A stretch of DNA of 64,000 nt, from contig OX246747.1 in NCBI GenBank assembly GCA_945910005.1, positions 11,561,035 to 11,625,034 of the forward strand. Direction: 5' to 3'. This stretch comes from Isoperla grammatica. Its lineage: Eukaryota > Arthropoda > Insecta > Plecoptera > Perlodidae. The position numbers and the translations under genes were made by a program. This document shows positions 41,260 to 51,660 of the stretch, in pieces (the first letter of the stretch is position 1; every line of letters starts with the position of its first letter). The notes beneath the pieces were generated by a model. It did no database searches, was not told the origin of the DNA, and saw nothing but the letters and a program-made list of their open reading frames with translations.

Positions 41260-41425
41260 CTCGAGCGCGAATTCCCGCACGGAGCGTGCCCGCACAGCCT
41301 TAAGTGCTAAAATTTCTAAAGAGACCGTTTGTGATTTCTCTTTGGCCTTGTTAAGTGCGGCTTGTAGAGTTTTCGCCAAAATGGCCGATACTAAATCGTA
41401 TATTGACTCCAGCTGCTTCCATCTG
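41260..41425 (-). other. candidate isolated exon, unknown product
   Basis: On the minus strand, TTATCTTTCAG precedes and GAG|GTAAAT follows a 166-nt open segment encoding a helical, Ala/Lys-rich stretch (KTLQAALNKAKEKS, LALKAVRARSVREF). No partner exon was found, and it may be part of an unseen gene or chance. Confidence 0.25.
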
Positions 41426-41624
41426 CTGAAAGATAACAAAGCTGTATAAAACCTTCACTTTTCATCAGGGTTGATGTCACGCATCTCATCAAGTGCGTCA
41501 CAATGTGGAGTTGTTAAAAAAAATTGAACTGCATTAAAGGGTTTTATGTAACAGGAATTGGCTAACTCATCGTAGGTACAAGCTTAAAAGAAAGTTAAAA
41601 AAATCAACTAGGTTCTTCTTGTGA

Positions 41625-41931
41625 TAGATTGATATTTGGGCTTAACGTCACATATTTTTGCGACGAGGCTAATCGAGACAATGAGTGGGTGATATATGAA
41701 GATGAACTAGGGGGGTGTTTGGAGGAAAGGGTCAAGTAGGAGGGCGGGGAAGAAAAGGGAAGGGGAGGAAACGGGAGTGGGGAGGATGTGGACTGCATTT
41801 CGTCTGACTTCTCCTCGACCTGTCCGGCTAGGGTGGCCCTACCAGAAGCATACGCTTCCGCCGGCATAGCTCTCGGGATCACCAAAGCACGCAAACCTGC
41901 CCACCACGATAAGGTAGCAGTCCCCGGGCAG
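41625..41931 (-). mobile_element. SINE-like type C
   Basis: It has the type A-like head (GCCCGGGGACTGC in element sense) joined to the alternative 3' half with TTTCATCTTCATATATCACC and tail AAATATCAATC. Confidence 0.8.
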
Positions 41932-42155
41932 TGGTCGCACAGACTAAAACAGAAGAAAACTCAATTACAAGTGGATTGGAAGTGTCTTGTGAGACCTACA
42001 AGAAGAAGATAAGTAAACGGTTAGCCTCTGGTCACGTGAACGAGATGTTAGAGACCCTGAAGACAGATGATCTCGATCTCGGCCTTCTGAGCAGACCACC
42101 GCCATCCGAAGAGATTGTTAATCCCAATGTACATTCCGATGACACGAAAACATAA
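41931..42155 (+). other. unrecognised open segment with acidic/helical composition
   Basis: About 74 codons directly after the SINE head, with a KKKISKRLASGHVNEMLETLK helix-like stretch and a TAA stop. No family was recognised. It may be a transposon gag or accessory-protein relic. Confidence 0.25.
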
Positions 42156-42536
42156 TCATCTGGATCAAAAGAATACACAATAAGAGCATAATTCTTTCAC
42201 GTTGTGATGATGGCGATCGAGACAATGCCCAGCACTTGAAGAAAACTGTCGATCCGTTGCTCAAACTGTGTATGAAACTGCCTCTGTGGTCGGGAGTAAT
42301 GGTGAATGTATTCGAGTACGGCAGAATAATACCATCAAGTGCCGCAGTCGAAAGCCATGAGACAGTACGGGTAAATTGGAAATGAAAAATAAAATGCAAT
42401 AATAGAAACAACACCCAAGTCGTGTGGGACAAGCCTGTACTGTCGCAGCCACTTCCACGAATTAAAGATGAGAGTTATGCAAAAGAAGCTGTCACGAAGA
42501 TTGAAATATGCACGAACCCCTCTTGGGGACGGGCGC

Positions 42537-42917
42537 AGATTGATTGATTGATTGATTGATGGGGCTTAACGTCTCATATTTTCGCAACTATAGCCAATCG
42601 AGACGATGAGCGGGTGATAATGAAGATGAGAAAGATGATGATGAAGAATAAAGCCACATCCGAATCAGATCCATTGTACGTCGCGTGGGTCGTCATACGG
42701 GAGTCCAGCAAGGGAGGGCAGGGCCATGTGGGAGGAGAAATATTCAATGGGACAGTGGGGGGGAAAGGGGATTGGGGTGTGGACTGCACTTCGTCTGACT
42801 TCTCCTCCTCGACCAGTCCGGCTTGGGTGGCCCTACCAGAAGCATACGCTTCCGCCGGCATAGCTCTCGGGATTAACAAAGCACGCAAACCTGCCCACCA
42901 CGATAAGGTGGCAGTCC
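42537..42917 (-). mobile_element. SINE-like type A
   Basis: It has a long tail (ATCA)5 and a head truncated at GGACTGCCACC, so it lacks the first ~10 nt of the usual head. It lies directly before a Merlin fragment. Confidence 0.83.
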
Positions 42918-42939
42918 AAGATTAGGCGGCAAAAATAAA

Positions 42940-43095
42940 ATCAAGGCCGTATAATAGATGGCAAGTGGATTTTTGGTGGCATTCAAAGGGATTCCAAGAA
43001 ATTGTTCATTGTTGGGGTCGCTGACAGGACCAAGGAAACATTGTTGAACATTATCAAAGAATGGATTTTGCCAGGGACTACCATCATGTCCGATT
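42940..43095 (+). pseudogene. Merlin (IS1595-like) transposase fragment
   Basis: RIIDGKWIFGGIQRDSKK, FIVGVADRTKETLLN, WILPGTTIMSDCW: the DDE region of Merlin transposases, related to bacterial IS1595/IS1016, with the second catalytic Asp in SDCW. Sequence before the domain has a stop and the third acid is lost where SINE-like DNA begins at about 43100. Confidence 0.75.
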
Positions 43096-43099
43096 GCTG

Positions 43100-43170
43100 G
43101 CGGGAAAAAGGGAGGAAAACGGAGGTGAAAGATGTGGACTGCATTTCGTCTGACTTATCCGGAGGATTGT
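43100..43170 (-). mobile_element. SINE-like type C internal scrap
   Basis: Only the segment around GGACTGCATTTCGTCTGACTT is present, without head or tail, wedged between the Merlin and FLYWCH pieces. Confidence 0.6.
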
Positions 43171-43239
43171 TTTGTACACCATTCGTGTATCAATTGTCGT
43201 AGAGAGAGGTTGTTTCTGAAAATCTGTTGTTATTTTCTC

Positions 43240-43431
43240 ATGGAAATTACTTTAACTCAACGTGGAGGAGGTCTTCTTCACGAGGGTCATGGCTACACCA
43301 TCAGGAAAAGGAGTGAACACTCGACTAGGTGGAAATGCTCAAAGAAAAGTGCGAACAATTGCCCGGGAGCCGTCACCACCGACACCTCTGACCCGTTAAG
43401 ACTTAATTTTAGTAAATGTATCTTTAATTAA
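43240..43431 (+). pseudogene. FLYWCH-type zinc-finger fragment
   Basis: TQRGGGLLHEGHGYTIRKRS, then TRWKCSKKSANNCPGAVTTD: the FLYWCH pattern with G-Y, W-x-C, C and a terminal conserved block, though the usual final H is not evident. FLYWCH domains often accompany MULE-type transposases. It is one short open segment with no partner found. Confidence 0.5.
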
Positions 43432-43599
43432 TTGTCGCGGTACCTAATTATGTAACATAAGGGTTAATGAAAGAAAAACTACGTTATGTACTCTGACATT
43501 TAAAGTTTGTTTTGACTACGAACCTTCGTGAACGGCATTTAAAGTCATGTTTGTGGATGAGCGTTACTGCATGCAGCCTGAAATTATGTCTTGTCTAAA

Positions 43600-44085
43600 A
43601 TTATGTAACTATCTAGTCGTCGATCCTTGTCTGACCTAAAGTTCTTTTATAATATAGTTAATGGTAATCTGCAACCTCCTTTGATTAACTTCTTCTCCTT
43701 ACATGTTCCATCCCGTCAAACCAGATCGTCTCATCTTTTTCATTTACCTATATTCCTCGTCCTGAAATCATAAAACGTGCCCTATTTTACCGGTAACCCT
43801 TCACCTACAACTCCCTTGCTTCACCCACTCTTGACATTTCCTCTTCTCGCCGTGACTTTATTACGAACGTCAAGCCCCTTGTAAACCTCAATTAAACCTG
43901 ACAGCATCAAATTCGGTTCATTTTCTATTATTAGTATTTCTATTATTAAATAACTTATTTTAATTCTAGTATACCATGTTTAGTTTAAATTTAGTTTAGC
44001 CTTGTTTTATTACGTTTAATACCATGCACAATGTAAAATGGTCTCTGGCTGTATTTGTGTTTAAACCTAAATAAATAAATGTGGT
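43600..44085 (+). mobile_element. LINE 3' end (RT C-terminal remnant and UTR)
   Basis: SLSDLKFFYNIVNGNL followed by a PSRQTRSSHLF-like stretch matches the C-terminal region after the RT of jockey/I-type LINEs. Stops and frame changes follow. The 3' UTR ends in TGTTTAAACC(TAAA)n, a typical tail. The 5' part is missing. Confidence 0.55.
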
Positions 44086-44236
44086 TATTATTATGCAATC
44101 GTGTACAGCTCAAATTAAAATTTTGCATTGCCCTCAAAATGCCAAATGCAATAAATAACAACGATTCAAATGGACACGTTACCGTTCTATGCCATTCTAC
44201 ATTTTGCAAACTCAAATAGGCATAAGTAACAATTAA

Positions 44237-44538
44237 TTGATTATTTGGGCTTAACGTCTCATATTTTTGCAACGAGGCTAATCGAGACAATGAGTGGGTG
44301 ATATATGAAGATGAAATAGGGGGCTGTTTGGAGGAAAGAGGCCAATAGGAGGGCGGGGTGGAAAGGGGAAGGTGGAGGAAAGGGGCTTGGGTTGTGGACT
44401 GCACTTCGTCTGACTTCTCCTCGTCCTGTCCGGCTAGAGTGGCCCTACCAGAAGCATACGCTTCCGCCGGCATAGCTTCAGGAATCATTAAAGCACGCAA
44501 ACCTGCCCATCGCGATAAGGTAGCAGTCCATGGGCAGG
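44237..44538 (-). mobile_element. SINE-like type C
   Basis: The duplication ATAAGTAACAA flanks it (left copy about 44222-44232, right copy about 44539-44549), with AAT/AATTT continuing. Confidence 0.85.
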
Positions 44539-44559
44539 ATAAGTAACAAATTTAACATT

Positions 44560-45185
44560 CAGTGATTACCTAGAGAAACGGAAACGCAATCGTCTATGCT
44601 AGCTCGTGATTGTAGCAACTTTATTACCGTGAACAGTCTGTAATACTCCAGCGGATAAGAGCCGGATCTCATAACAATTATGGGTTTAGTGAAAGAAGCG
44701 TGATTTTTTTATCAACCACTTATAATACTATTCTGATCAAACTGCCAAGAGGAGGCCTAAAAAAAGTCAACTAGTTTGGGGGTCAGGGGGGCCAAACTTT
44801 TGGGGTGGGGGGGAACTAAAAAAAATCATACGCCATGGAATTAAATAATAACAAACTCAAATTTTGAAATATGGTTGTTTATAGTGTGCATAATTGAAAA
44901 AAAAATTGTACTTGACCTCACTTGTAAATATTATCTGACAATGTGAGCTTTGACCTTTCACGATTATTGTGTGATTTCTTGATCTAACGTGTAGCATTTC
45001 TGTTTCATTTTGTTTCATTTTGCCCAAATCTTCATTTCTCAAATTTGGTTTTTTATTTTTTATTAGATACATTGTCACTCATAAATAAGAAATATTTATA
45101 TACTTGATCATTAAATGTTTTTATGGACACCAGTCAAAAACATTAAAAATTGCCAATGGTTGCAAAAAAACTTCATGATATTTGC
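44560..45185. other. AT-rich gap, nothing recognised
   Basis: It contains a G-rich patch near 44780-44815 and otherwise A/T-rich sequence. No coding or repeat signature was recognised. Confidence 0.5.
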
Positions 45186-45188
45186 AAG

Positions 45189-45501
45189 ATTGATGATTGA
45201 TATTTGGGCTTAACGTCTCATATTTCTGCAACGAGGCTAATCGAGACGGTGAGTGGGTGATATATGAAGATAAAATATGGGGCTGTTTGAAGGAAAGGGG
45301 CAAGTAGGAGGGAGCGTGAGGAAATGGGAAAGGGGAGGAAAGGTGATTGGGGTGTGGACTGCACTTCGTCTGACTTCTCCACCTCGACCAGTCCGGCTAG
45401 GGTGGCCCTACCAGAAGCATACGCTTCCGCCGGCATAGCTCTCGGGATCAACAAAGCACACAAACCTGCCCACCACGATAAGGTAGCAGTCCCTGGGCAG
45501 G
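45189..45501 (-). mobile_element. SINE-like type C, head abutting RCC1 sequence
   Basis: A full type C copy whose right end runs directly into the RCC1-like inverted arm at 45502. No target duplication was found, as expected if a rearrangement occurred at this point. Confidence 0.8.
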
Positions 45502-45690
45502 GTCATCAGCCGTGGCTGCCGTGTCCTGTGGTTATTACCACACTGTGGCCCTCAGAGTCGATGGGACGACCTGGGCGTGGGGTTATAACAGAAATGGTCA
45601 GTTGGGTACCGCGGACAGGGTTAAGAGATCCGCCCCCTCTCGAATGATTGGCCTCGAGGACCAGACTGTCTCGATTGACAGACATTATTG
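45502..45690 (+). pseudogene. RCC1-repeat coding arm, inverted duplicate
   Basis: [20 protein letters not shown] and WAWGYNRNGQLG: an RCC1 blade read on the + strand. It is an inverted copy of 46020-46199, about 90% identical, ending near GACCAGACTGTCTC. The arms face each other across ~350 bp. Confidence 0.75.
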
Positions 45691-46199
45691 ATTGATAATG
45701 ACCTTGAAGCAAACAGGACACTCGATAGTGGTCATGATGTTCCGTTCTAATTCTGCTGTACCATTCCTCACCCGGTCGCCCCTCTCTGCAACACGGATCC
45801 CTAGTTGAGGTGCCGGTGTGGTTTGCCTTCTCAACTGTCAAGAGTAGAGAATACGTGTCAGCAAAGACCACCTGTTGAACAATCAGCCCTGATGACTTCG
45901 GCAACCGAGTCGCCACCGTAAAGGTTTCCTTCCGCGGACCCAACTGACCACTTAGTCCACTACCGCACACAAACACATCCCCTTCCTGTGTCAACATTTC
46001 AGTGTTGCGCGAACAGCGATGACCAGGGAGACAATCTGGTCCTCGACGCCAATCATTCGAGAGGGGGCGGATCTCTTAACCCTTTCACCGGTATCCCAAC
46101 TGACCATTTCCATTATTACCCCAAGCCCAGGTCGTCCCATCGACTCTGAGGGCCACAGTGTGGTAATAACCACAGGACACGGCAGCCACGGCTGATGAC
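45690..46199 (-). pseudogene. RCC1-repeat protein with start of a RING finger
   Basis: Minus strand: an RCC1 blade ([26 protein letters not shown]) with later frame breaks, then TQEGDVFVCGSGLSGQLG, a second blade. After LLLTVEKAN and a frame change comes NIMTTIECPVCFKVI, the first Cys pair of a RING finger. The sequence ends there at the junction with the inverted arm. RCC1 blades plus RING suggests a ubiquitin ligase-like protein. Here the RING is cut off. Confidence 0.6.
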
Positions 46200-46498
46200 T
46201 GATTGATTGATTAATGGGGCTTAACGTCTCATATTTTTGCAACAATGGCTAATCGAGACGATGAGCGGGTGATAATGAAGATGAGAAAGATGATGATGAA
46301 GAATAAGCCACATCCGAATCGGATCCATTGTACGTCGAGTGGGTCGTCATACGGGAGTCCAGCAAGGGAGGGCAGGGCCAAGTGGGAGGAGAAATATTCC
46401 GTGGGACAGTGGAGGGATAGGGACAGGGTCTCCTTTTGTCGCCTCTTACGACTAGCAGAGTCACTCTGGGCCTATTCTTCCCCGGGACCAGACGGGCG
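46200..46498 (-). mobile_element. SINE-like type B inside RCC1 coding sequence
   Basis: The exact 12-bp duplication ACGGCTGATGAC lies at 46188-46199 and 46499-46510. Removing the element joins two parts of one RCC1 frame. Confidence 0.9.
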
Positions 46499-46612
46499 AC
46501 GGCTGATGACGGCGTCGATACTCGCGTTAAGCTGGACAGGTTTACGGCTACGTCAAGACCAAGCTGGCCATAGTTATTCCACCCAGTTATCAAGAGTGCC
46601 CAAGAGGCCGAG
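46499..46612 (-). pseudogene. RCC1 coding sequence upstream of the SINE
   Basis: Minus strand: GWNNYGQLGLDVAV and SLTRVSTPSSAV, another RCC1 blade leading directly, apart from the insertion, into the blade at 46199. A type C SINE-like copy begins right after at 46618. Confidence 0.65.
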
Positions 46613-46617
46613 ACAAG

Positions 46618-46931
46618 ATTGATTGATATTTGGGCTTAACGTCTCATATTTTTGCAACGAGGCTTATCGAGACAATGAGTGGGTGATAGATGAAGATGCA
46701 AAAGGGGGCTGTTTGGAGGAAAGGGGCAAGTAGGAAGACGGGGTGAAAAATTGGAAGGGGGAGGAAAAGGGAGGGGGAAGGTTGTGGACTGCTATTCGTC
46801 TGACTTCTCCTCCTCGACCTGTCCGGCTAGAGAGGCCCTACCAGAAGCATACGCTTCCGCCGGTATAGCTCCAGGAATCATCAAAGCGCACAAACCTGCC
46901 CACCACGATAAGGTTGCAGTCCCTGGGCAGG
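46618..46931 (-). mobile_element. SINE-like type C
   Basis: A full type C copy: tail AATATCAATCAATC on the left, head CCTGCCCAGGGACTGC on the right. The duplication is unclear. Confidence 0.8.
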
Positions 46932-47279
46932 CAAACTCAAGGTGTTATTGGAAGCACCACTACTGAAGAAAGGAATGTATTTGAAAATAAAAGCCAGAAA
47001 CTGCGGTCTTTGGCAGAAGCCATCTTCTTCGGGAGTGTTCCAGACCTCACGTGTCGAACCGTCTTGCCATTAAGGTGTTGTGTCTAAAATGTTTACTTTC
47101 AGCTCTCAAAGTGGTCATCTCTCACAAAGGTAAGCTGTCTACATTCTACAACGCCTGATATTATTAGCGCATGGCGCTTCAACACTTGAGGCATGAAAGC
47201 ACAGTCAACTAAGCTCTAGAAGTCTATAAGCTATAACTAAACAAACAAAGGTTTCTCTACGGTTGTCGAAACCTTTAGT

Positions 47280-47660
47280 TCAAACTTTCCCGATGGCAAC
47301 TGTATACGAAAGATCGTCATTTTGGAGAAATGTGTCAAGCAATTCCGCCTTGACACTAACACAGTTGGATGAACGAAACACGTCTACAACATTCTCGATA
47401 TCAGAACGCATGTTTCTGCGGTAAGTAGTGCTCATATCTTCGCTGAGAAGCGTGAGTTTAAGCCTGAACGCGTGCCTGTCCTCGGGGGTGCCTATGTACC
47501 TGACGGCCGCCCGGAATGTAGTCCCATCCCCGTCGTACCCGCGATGTAGCGTGAACACTGCCGTGCGCCGCGAGCACGTCCGTGAGCAAGAGTCTGCGCC
47601 GCTGCACAAACGTGTCACAACAAACTTAAAATCCGATTCGGTTTCGTGGAAAGAAAAGGA
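47280..47660 (-). pseudogene. Sina/TRAF-like domain fragment
   Basis: Minus strand, about 120 codons: FHETESDFKFVVTRL at the start, then HRGYDGDGTTFRAAVRYIG, HAFRLKLTLLSED and a C-terminal NDDLSYTVAIGK. Alternation of strands and the F-x-A-x-V-x-x-IG pattern resemble the substrate-binding domain of Siah/Sina E3 ligases. It lies on the same strand as the RCC1-RING fragments and 5' to them, so it may come from a neighbouring copy of the same gene family. The assignment is moderate. Confidence 0.45.
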
Positions 47661-47697
47661 GGAAATATGGGAAAGAATTGCGGCTCGTTTACTTACA

Positions 47698-47928
47698 GCA
47701 CATTAGAGAGTTTAAAGCAGGCCAATTGCCGCCTGAATATATTGTGCATGGAATACTGGAATAGGATTTCGGTTCTATTTTGTTGTTTTTCTGAACCAGA
47801 GATAATGATTAATAGAGACTGACAGGGGCATTCGTATTGCGGCGTTAAAGGTGAAATTCTTGGATCGTCGCAAGACGAACATAAGCGAAAGCATTTGCCA
47901 AGAAGGCTTTTATTAATCAAGAACCTCC
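47698..47928 (+). pseudogene. 18S rRNA fragment
   Basis: About 230 nt match the V4-V5 part of 18S rRNA: CGCCTGAATATATTGTGCATGG, GGTTCTATTTTGTTG, GGGGCATTCGTATTGCGGCG, GTGAAATTCTTGGATCGTCG, GCGAAAGCATTTGCCAAGAA. Scattered substitutions in normally invariant positions show it is a dispersed, non-functional piece. No other rRNA sequence adjoins. Confidence 0.9.
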
Positions 47929-48139
47929 TTTTCCGTCAGGTCTTGTTACGAAAATCTAAAGTAGAATACTATAAAATAGTTAGCAGACGAAAAAGTGAAC
48001 ATCTACAAGGCAGGTAAGGAGATGATAACATATTATATTTTGTAACTAGGCGGAACTCAGCCTAGGCTTAGCTTATGAGCAAGGACCAAGGCCTAGGCCT
48101 AGAGTAGGTTGCACAAGGGCTAGAGTCTAGGTCTTGGCT

Positions 48140-48215
48140 GGGCATGGTTATATGATAGCCTGGTACACCCCCCAAGTCAGGAGCTCCCGGGCTCGATCTG
48201 CAGGCGAGTGCCTCA
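48140..48215 (+). repeat. tRNA-like fragment
   Basis: ATGGTTATATGATAGCC resembles box A and CCCGGGCTCGATCTGC box B. The arms do not make a clean cloverleaf. Probably a tRNA-derived SINE piece. Confidence 0.3.
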
Positions 48216-48370
48216 TTGAAGAAGCCTTGAAGTGCCTCAAGAATACATCTTGTTCATAGTAGTAAAATGCATCGTCCAGGAAAGTGAAACACAACATACG
48301 GTCCGCGAAATTGTTAAGTATCGACTAGTACACGGTAAACCATAAGATACTTTGCTAGTATCTAGTAAAT

Positions 48371-48928
48371 GTGGTTAGCATCTACAATGTGTTAGTGGAT
48401 GCGGGTGGCTCAAGGTTACGTTCGCTCCCCACCGCCGTGTCTTGGCGCAGCGGTCGGCCTGCATCTCGGCTGTGTACTCGCCTCGGCAACGCGAAGCTGC
48501 CCAAGGCCTGGTACAGCGTTGCCATACTGCTCGTCGCTCTAGCTGGTGACGATGAGTTGAACCCAGGACCTCAAGCAGTGAAACCGCTCGCGCGGGTGAT
48601 AGACAACACAACCGAGAATACAACCCAGACAAACAGTAAGTGTCAAGTTTGCAAATCGCCGGGCAGAGTAAACCAACTATTTATAGTGTGTACCCGATGT
48701 GAAAAACACACACATCGCACGTGTGCAAAAGTCTCACATACAGAATTCCGACGACTTAATAAACGTTCTGCTCAGTGGACCTGCTGGAACTGCTCTTTAC
48801 CTGAACTTGATTGGATTTACCTGAAAATGATTGGTCAAGACGAAGGATGTGGAGTAAGAGAACATGGAGGAGAAGAGGATGCTTTTCACGAAAAGCGAAG
48901 ACGAAAGACCAAGGGAATATTCAATTGA
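48371..48928 (+). pseudogene. LINE ORF1 N-terminus with 2A-like motif and PHD finger
   Basis: Residues about 59-67 read GDDELNPGP, fitting the D-x-E-x-N-P-G-P consensus of 2A ribosome-skipping peptides. A hydrophobic stretch (SVAILLVALA) precedes it. A PHD-type finger follows at about 94-150: CQVCKSPG, VCTRCEKHTHRTC, WTCWNCSLP. The layout hydrophobic stretch, GDxELNPGP, PHD is known from the 5' end of CR1/L2-like non-LTR retrotransposons. The frame ends at 48928 before any endonuclease, so this is a 5' fragment. Confidence 0.65.
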
Positions 48929-49616
48929 AGATAAGTGCATTGTATTTTATTTGTAAAAACATTTTTTTTAATAGTGTATATACTATATTGTAAATGTAAA
49001 AGGGTTAAAATGAATTGGGTTCTTATACTGTTGTATTTATTTTGCTAGACCATTGTTTCCTCACCAAACGATTCTAGAATTGATTAAAGTAAAGCATGTC
49101 AAATCAGTAAGATTCAGGGTCAAACTGGAGGGTTCGCGGTGCTGACGAGAACGAGGGGCGCCACGCCGCGGTCGCCGTCATCAACTCGGACCTCAGCGAG
49201 CCACAGAGACATTGCTAAGTGGTATTACTAGAGTAGATTGTGTGCTCTCAGTAGTCGCGATGATAAAACGTTTGCTTACTTCTTTCCCATCTGTAACTGA
49301 GACAGTAACATACAACTCTGTGCATTGCCCCAAAAAGCAAAGAGCGATCGATCACAGTGTCTATGCTGTTCAATGGTCAACATACACTACAATTGACAAA
49401 TTGCGATTTTTAATCATGTCTGAACTAAATGCAGTCAGACTAACTAAATGCTAAGCAAGAATAGCAAGTACAAAATGTCATGTCATCAGATGATTTCACT
49501 CTTCCTCGGACACTGGAGTAGTGCAATGTGCAGGTATATGTGGGCGAACCTATCAAGTCTCGGAATATCACTTTTACATTGAACCAATCTCTTTGGGTAC
49601 AGAAATAGGTATTGTG

Positions 49617-49690
49617 GACACCGTTCCTGAAGTCATACGGGTACGATTCCCACCCGTTTGGAGCTAGCGGGAAATGTGTAATGGTTGCGT
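49617..49690 (+). repeat. tRNA T-arm-like fragment
   Basis: CGGGTACGATTCCCACCCG has a box B-like core and a short stem, but no matching D-arm was found. Probably a SINE relic. Confidence 0.25.
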
Positions 49691-49914
49691 GGTGTTCCAG
49701 GGTACACTGGTGAGTTAACGCTTAACTCTGTAGGCCACTACATTGCATTCGGTAGACGACATGGCTCTCAATGTGAGGCATATGATGACCAAAAAGAGGG
49801 TTAATCTGCGGTATCACCGAACAGAGTTGTTCGAGCTGCTCTCATGTAATACACAATTGGCTAGTTTATTTCAGTTCATAAACTTACCAAAGGTAGAACT
49901 TTTGATTAAAATGC

Positions 49915-50205
49915 CAGCAAGTGAGGGCAAGGCCAAGTGGGAGTAGAAATATTCAGATGGACAGTGCGGGGGGGGGGGGGGAAGGAAGGGACAGGGTCTC
50001 CTTTTGTCACCTCTTACGACTAGCAGAGTCACTCTGGGCCAATTCTACCCCGGGCCGAGACATGAATAATAAATCCACATCCGAATCAGATCCATTGAAC
50101 GTCGCGTGGGTCGTCATACGGGAGTTCAGCAAGGGAGGGCAAGGCCAACTGGGAGGAGAAATATTCAGTGGGACAGTGGGAGGGAAGGGACAGGGTCTCC
50201 TTTCG
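49915..50205 (-). mobile_element. rearranged SINE-like type B pieces
   Basis: A head-side piece (49915-50062) is followed by an overlapping middle-plus-head piece (50063-50205), both lacking the 3' block and tail. It looks like a partial tandem duplication of one copy. Confidence 0.7.
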
Positions 50206-50304
50206 TCCCGCATCTCCACCAGTTTACATGAGTAAACTGCACACACACTTGGTTGCGACGAGAACCACTCTTGAAGTCACTAGGTCGGAGTTCTGAAGAT
50301 GACT

Positions 50305-50512
50305 GATGATTGATTATTTGGGCTTAACGTCTCATATTTTTGCAACGAGGCTAATCGAGACAATGAGTGGGTGATATATGAAGATGAAATTGGGGGCTCT
50401 TTGGAGGAAAGGGGCCAATAAGAGGGCGGGGTGGAAAGGGGAAGGGGGAGGAAAGGGGATTGGGGTGTGGACTGCATTTCGTCTGACTCCTCCTCCTCGA
50501 CCAGTCTGAAAA
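50305..50512 (-). mobile_element. SINE-like type C, 5'-truncated
   Basis: It carries tail, 3' half and middle to CGACCAGTCTG, without the head. Confidence 0.78.
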
Positions 50513-50769
50513 TTTGAAAAGTTGAGTTTTGTGCAGAAGCTAGTTTACACTGTCCATAATTATAATGTATGTTTAACAAAACATTTACTTTTGGTTAACA
50601 AAGCAAAACAATGCCTATTTCTGTTTTTAATTGGATAATAAGAACTTAAATCGACATTATAACAGTCTGATACGCATTTAAATCCACATTACCATGGTTG
50701 GGAAGTAAATCATTCTCTCGTGACGAGTGTTGTTATGGAAACGTGCGTGTAGGCCTAGCTTCATTTCCA

Positions 50770-51445
50770 AAGAGTCCATGGACGAAGCTATTAAACCAAT
50801 TTCCTGTGGAGTTTGACAATTACAAACTACTATTGTATGAATGCAGAAAGGGGCACAAAAACATTATAACAGTGGGTACTGTATGTTTGATGGAAAAAAG
50901 TGAAGAATGTACTGCTTTTCTAGAGAACAAAGAAAACATTTGTCAAAAGCAAAGTAGAGAAATCAATGTCTCTGCAAAAATATTACTGTGTTCAAATAAT
51001 GATGAGAAACGCAGGTGATGTGCATTCAGCTCACTGCCAGTGCAAGGCAGGTAAAGGTGGAGTTTGCAAACACGTCGTTGCAACCTTTTGGTTCCTGTTG
51101 CACCATAAAAATATGGGAAGTATGTTTATACCAGACGACAAGTCATGCACTGAAAAGGAAAGGGCATAGGGTACTGGCTCAACATCGAAAAATATTTCTA
51201 CTCTCAATTTTTCAGAACTTGTGTGTGAAAAGAAAATGCCAGGTGCTGTTAATCGAAATGCTAAAAAAATTCAGTTACGCAAAAAAAGAAGAGCTGAACT
51301 TGGTTCCAAAGTTACGGCAAATATACTTGGAAATATGCATAACCGATTGACTGCTGCTAATATTAGCTCTATGCAGTGCAAATCTTTACTGAGGGCAGAA
51401 TTTTTGCCTGTACCTGTGAGGCAGAAAAGTTGGACTGTGTTTTAG
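50770..51445 (+). pseudogene. SWIM zinc-finger protein fragment
   Basis: AHCQCKAGKGGVCKHVVATFWFL is a clear SWIM finger (C-x-C...C-x-H). Upstream (50770-51015) and downstream (51180-51445) open segments are in other frames and carry no firm motif. SWIM fingers commonly accompany MULE transposases and, in animals, YqaJ-type nucleases, which is notable beside the gene at 33-40 kb. The frame changes make it a relic. Confidence 0.55.
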
Positions 51446-51479
51446 ACTCTGAGCCGATATCAGAGAGACCTAACTTTCC

Positions 51480-51660
51480 TTTCCAGTGATAGTGTGCGTG
51501 TGTTTAACTACACTTTTTAATTTTGGTTTAGTGTTTAGATTTGTTGTAACCTCACAGGTACGTATATAAAGAACAACAGGGCTTCCGCGAGCCTTCAAGT
51601 ACTAGGTAAGGTGTCCAGTGATAGTGTGCGTGTGTTTAACTACATTTTTAATTTACGAAT
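51480..51660 (+). repeat. direct repeat CCAGTGATAGTGTGCGTGTG
   Basis: A ~45-bp segment occurs twice (51483-51528 and 51613-51656) with ~85 bp between, just before the THAP remnant. It could be terminal or promoter sequence of a mobile element. Confidence 0.6.

Noticed and set aside
47698..47928. Active rDNA unit
   Set aside because: Only a short diverged V4-V5 fragment. No flanking 18S, ITS or 28S sequence.
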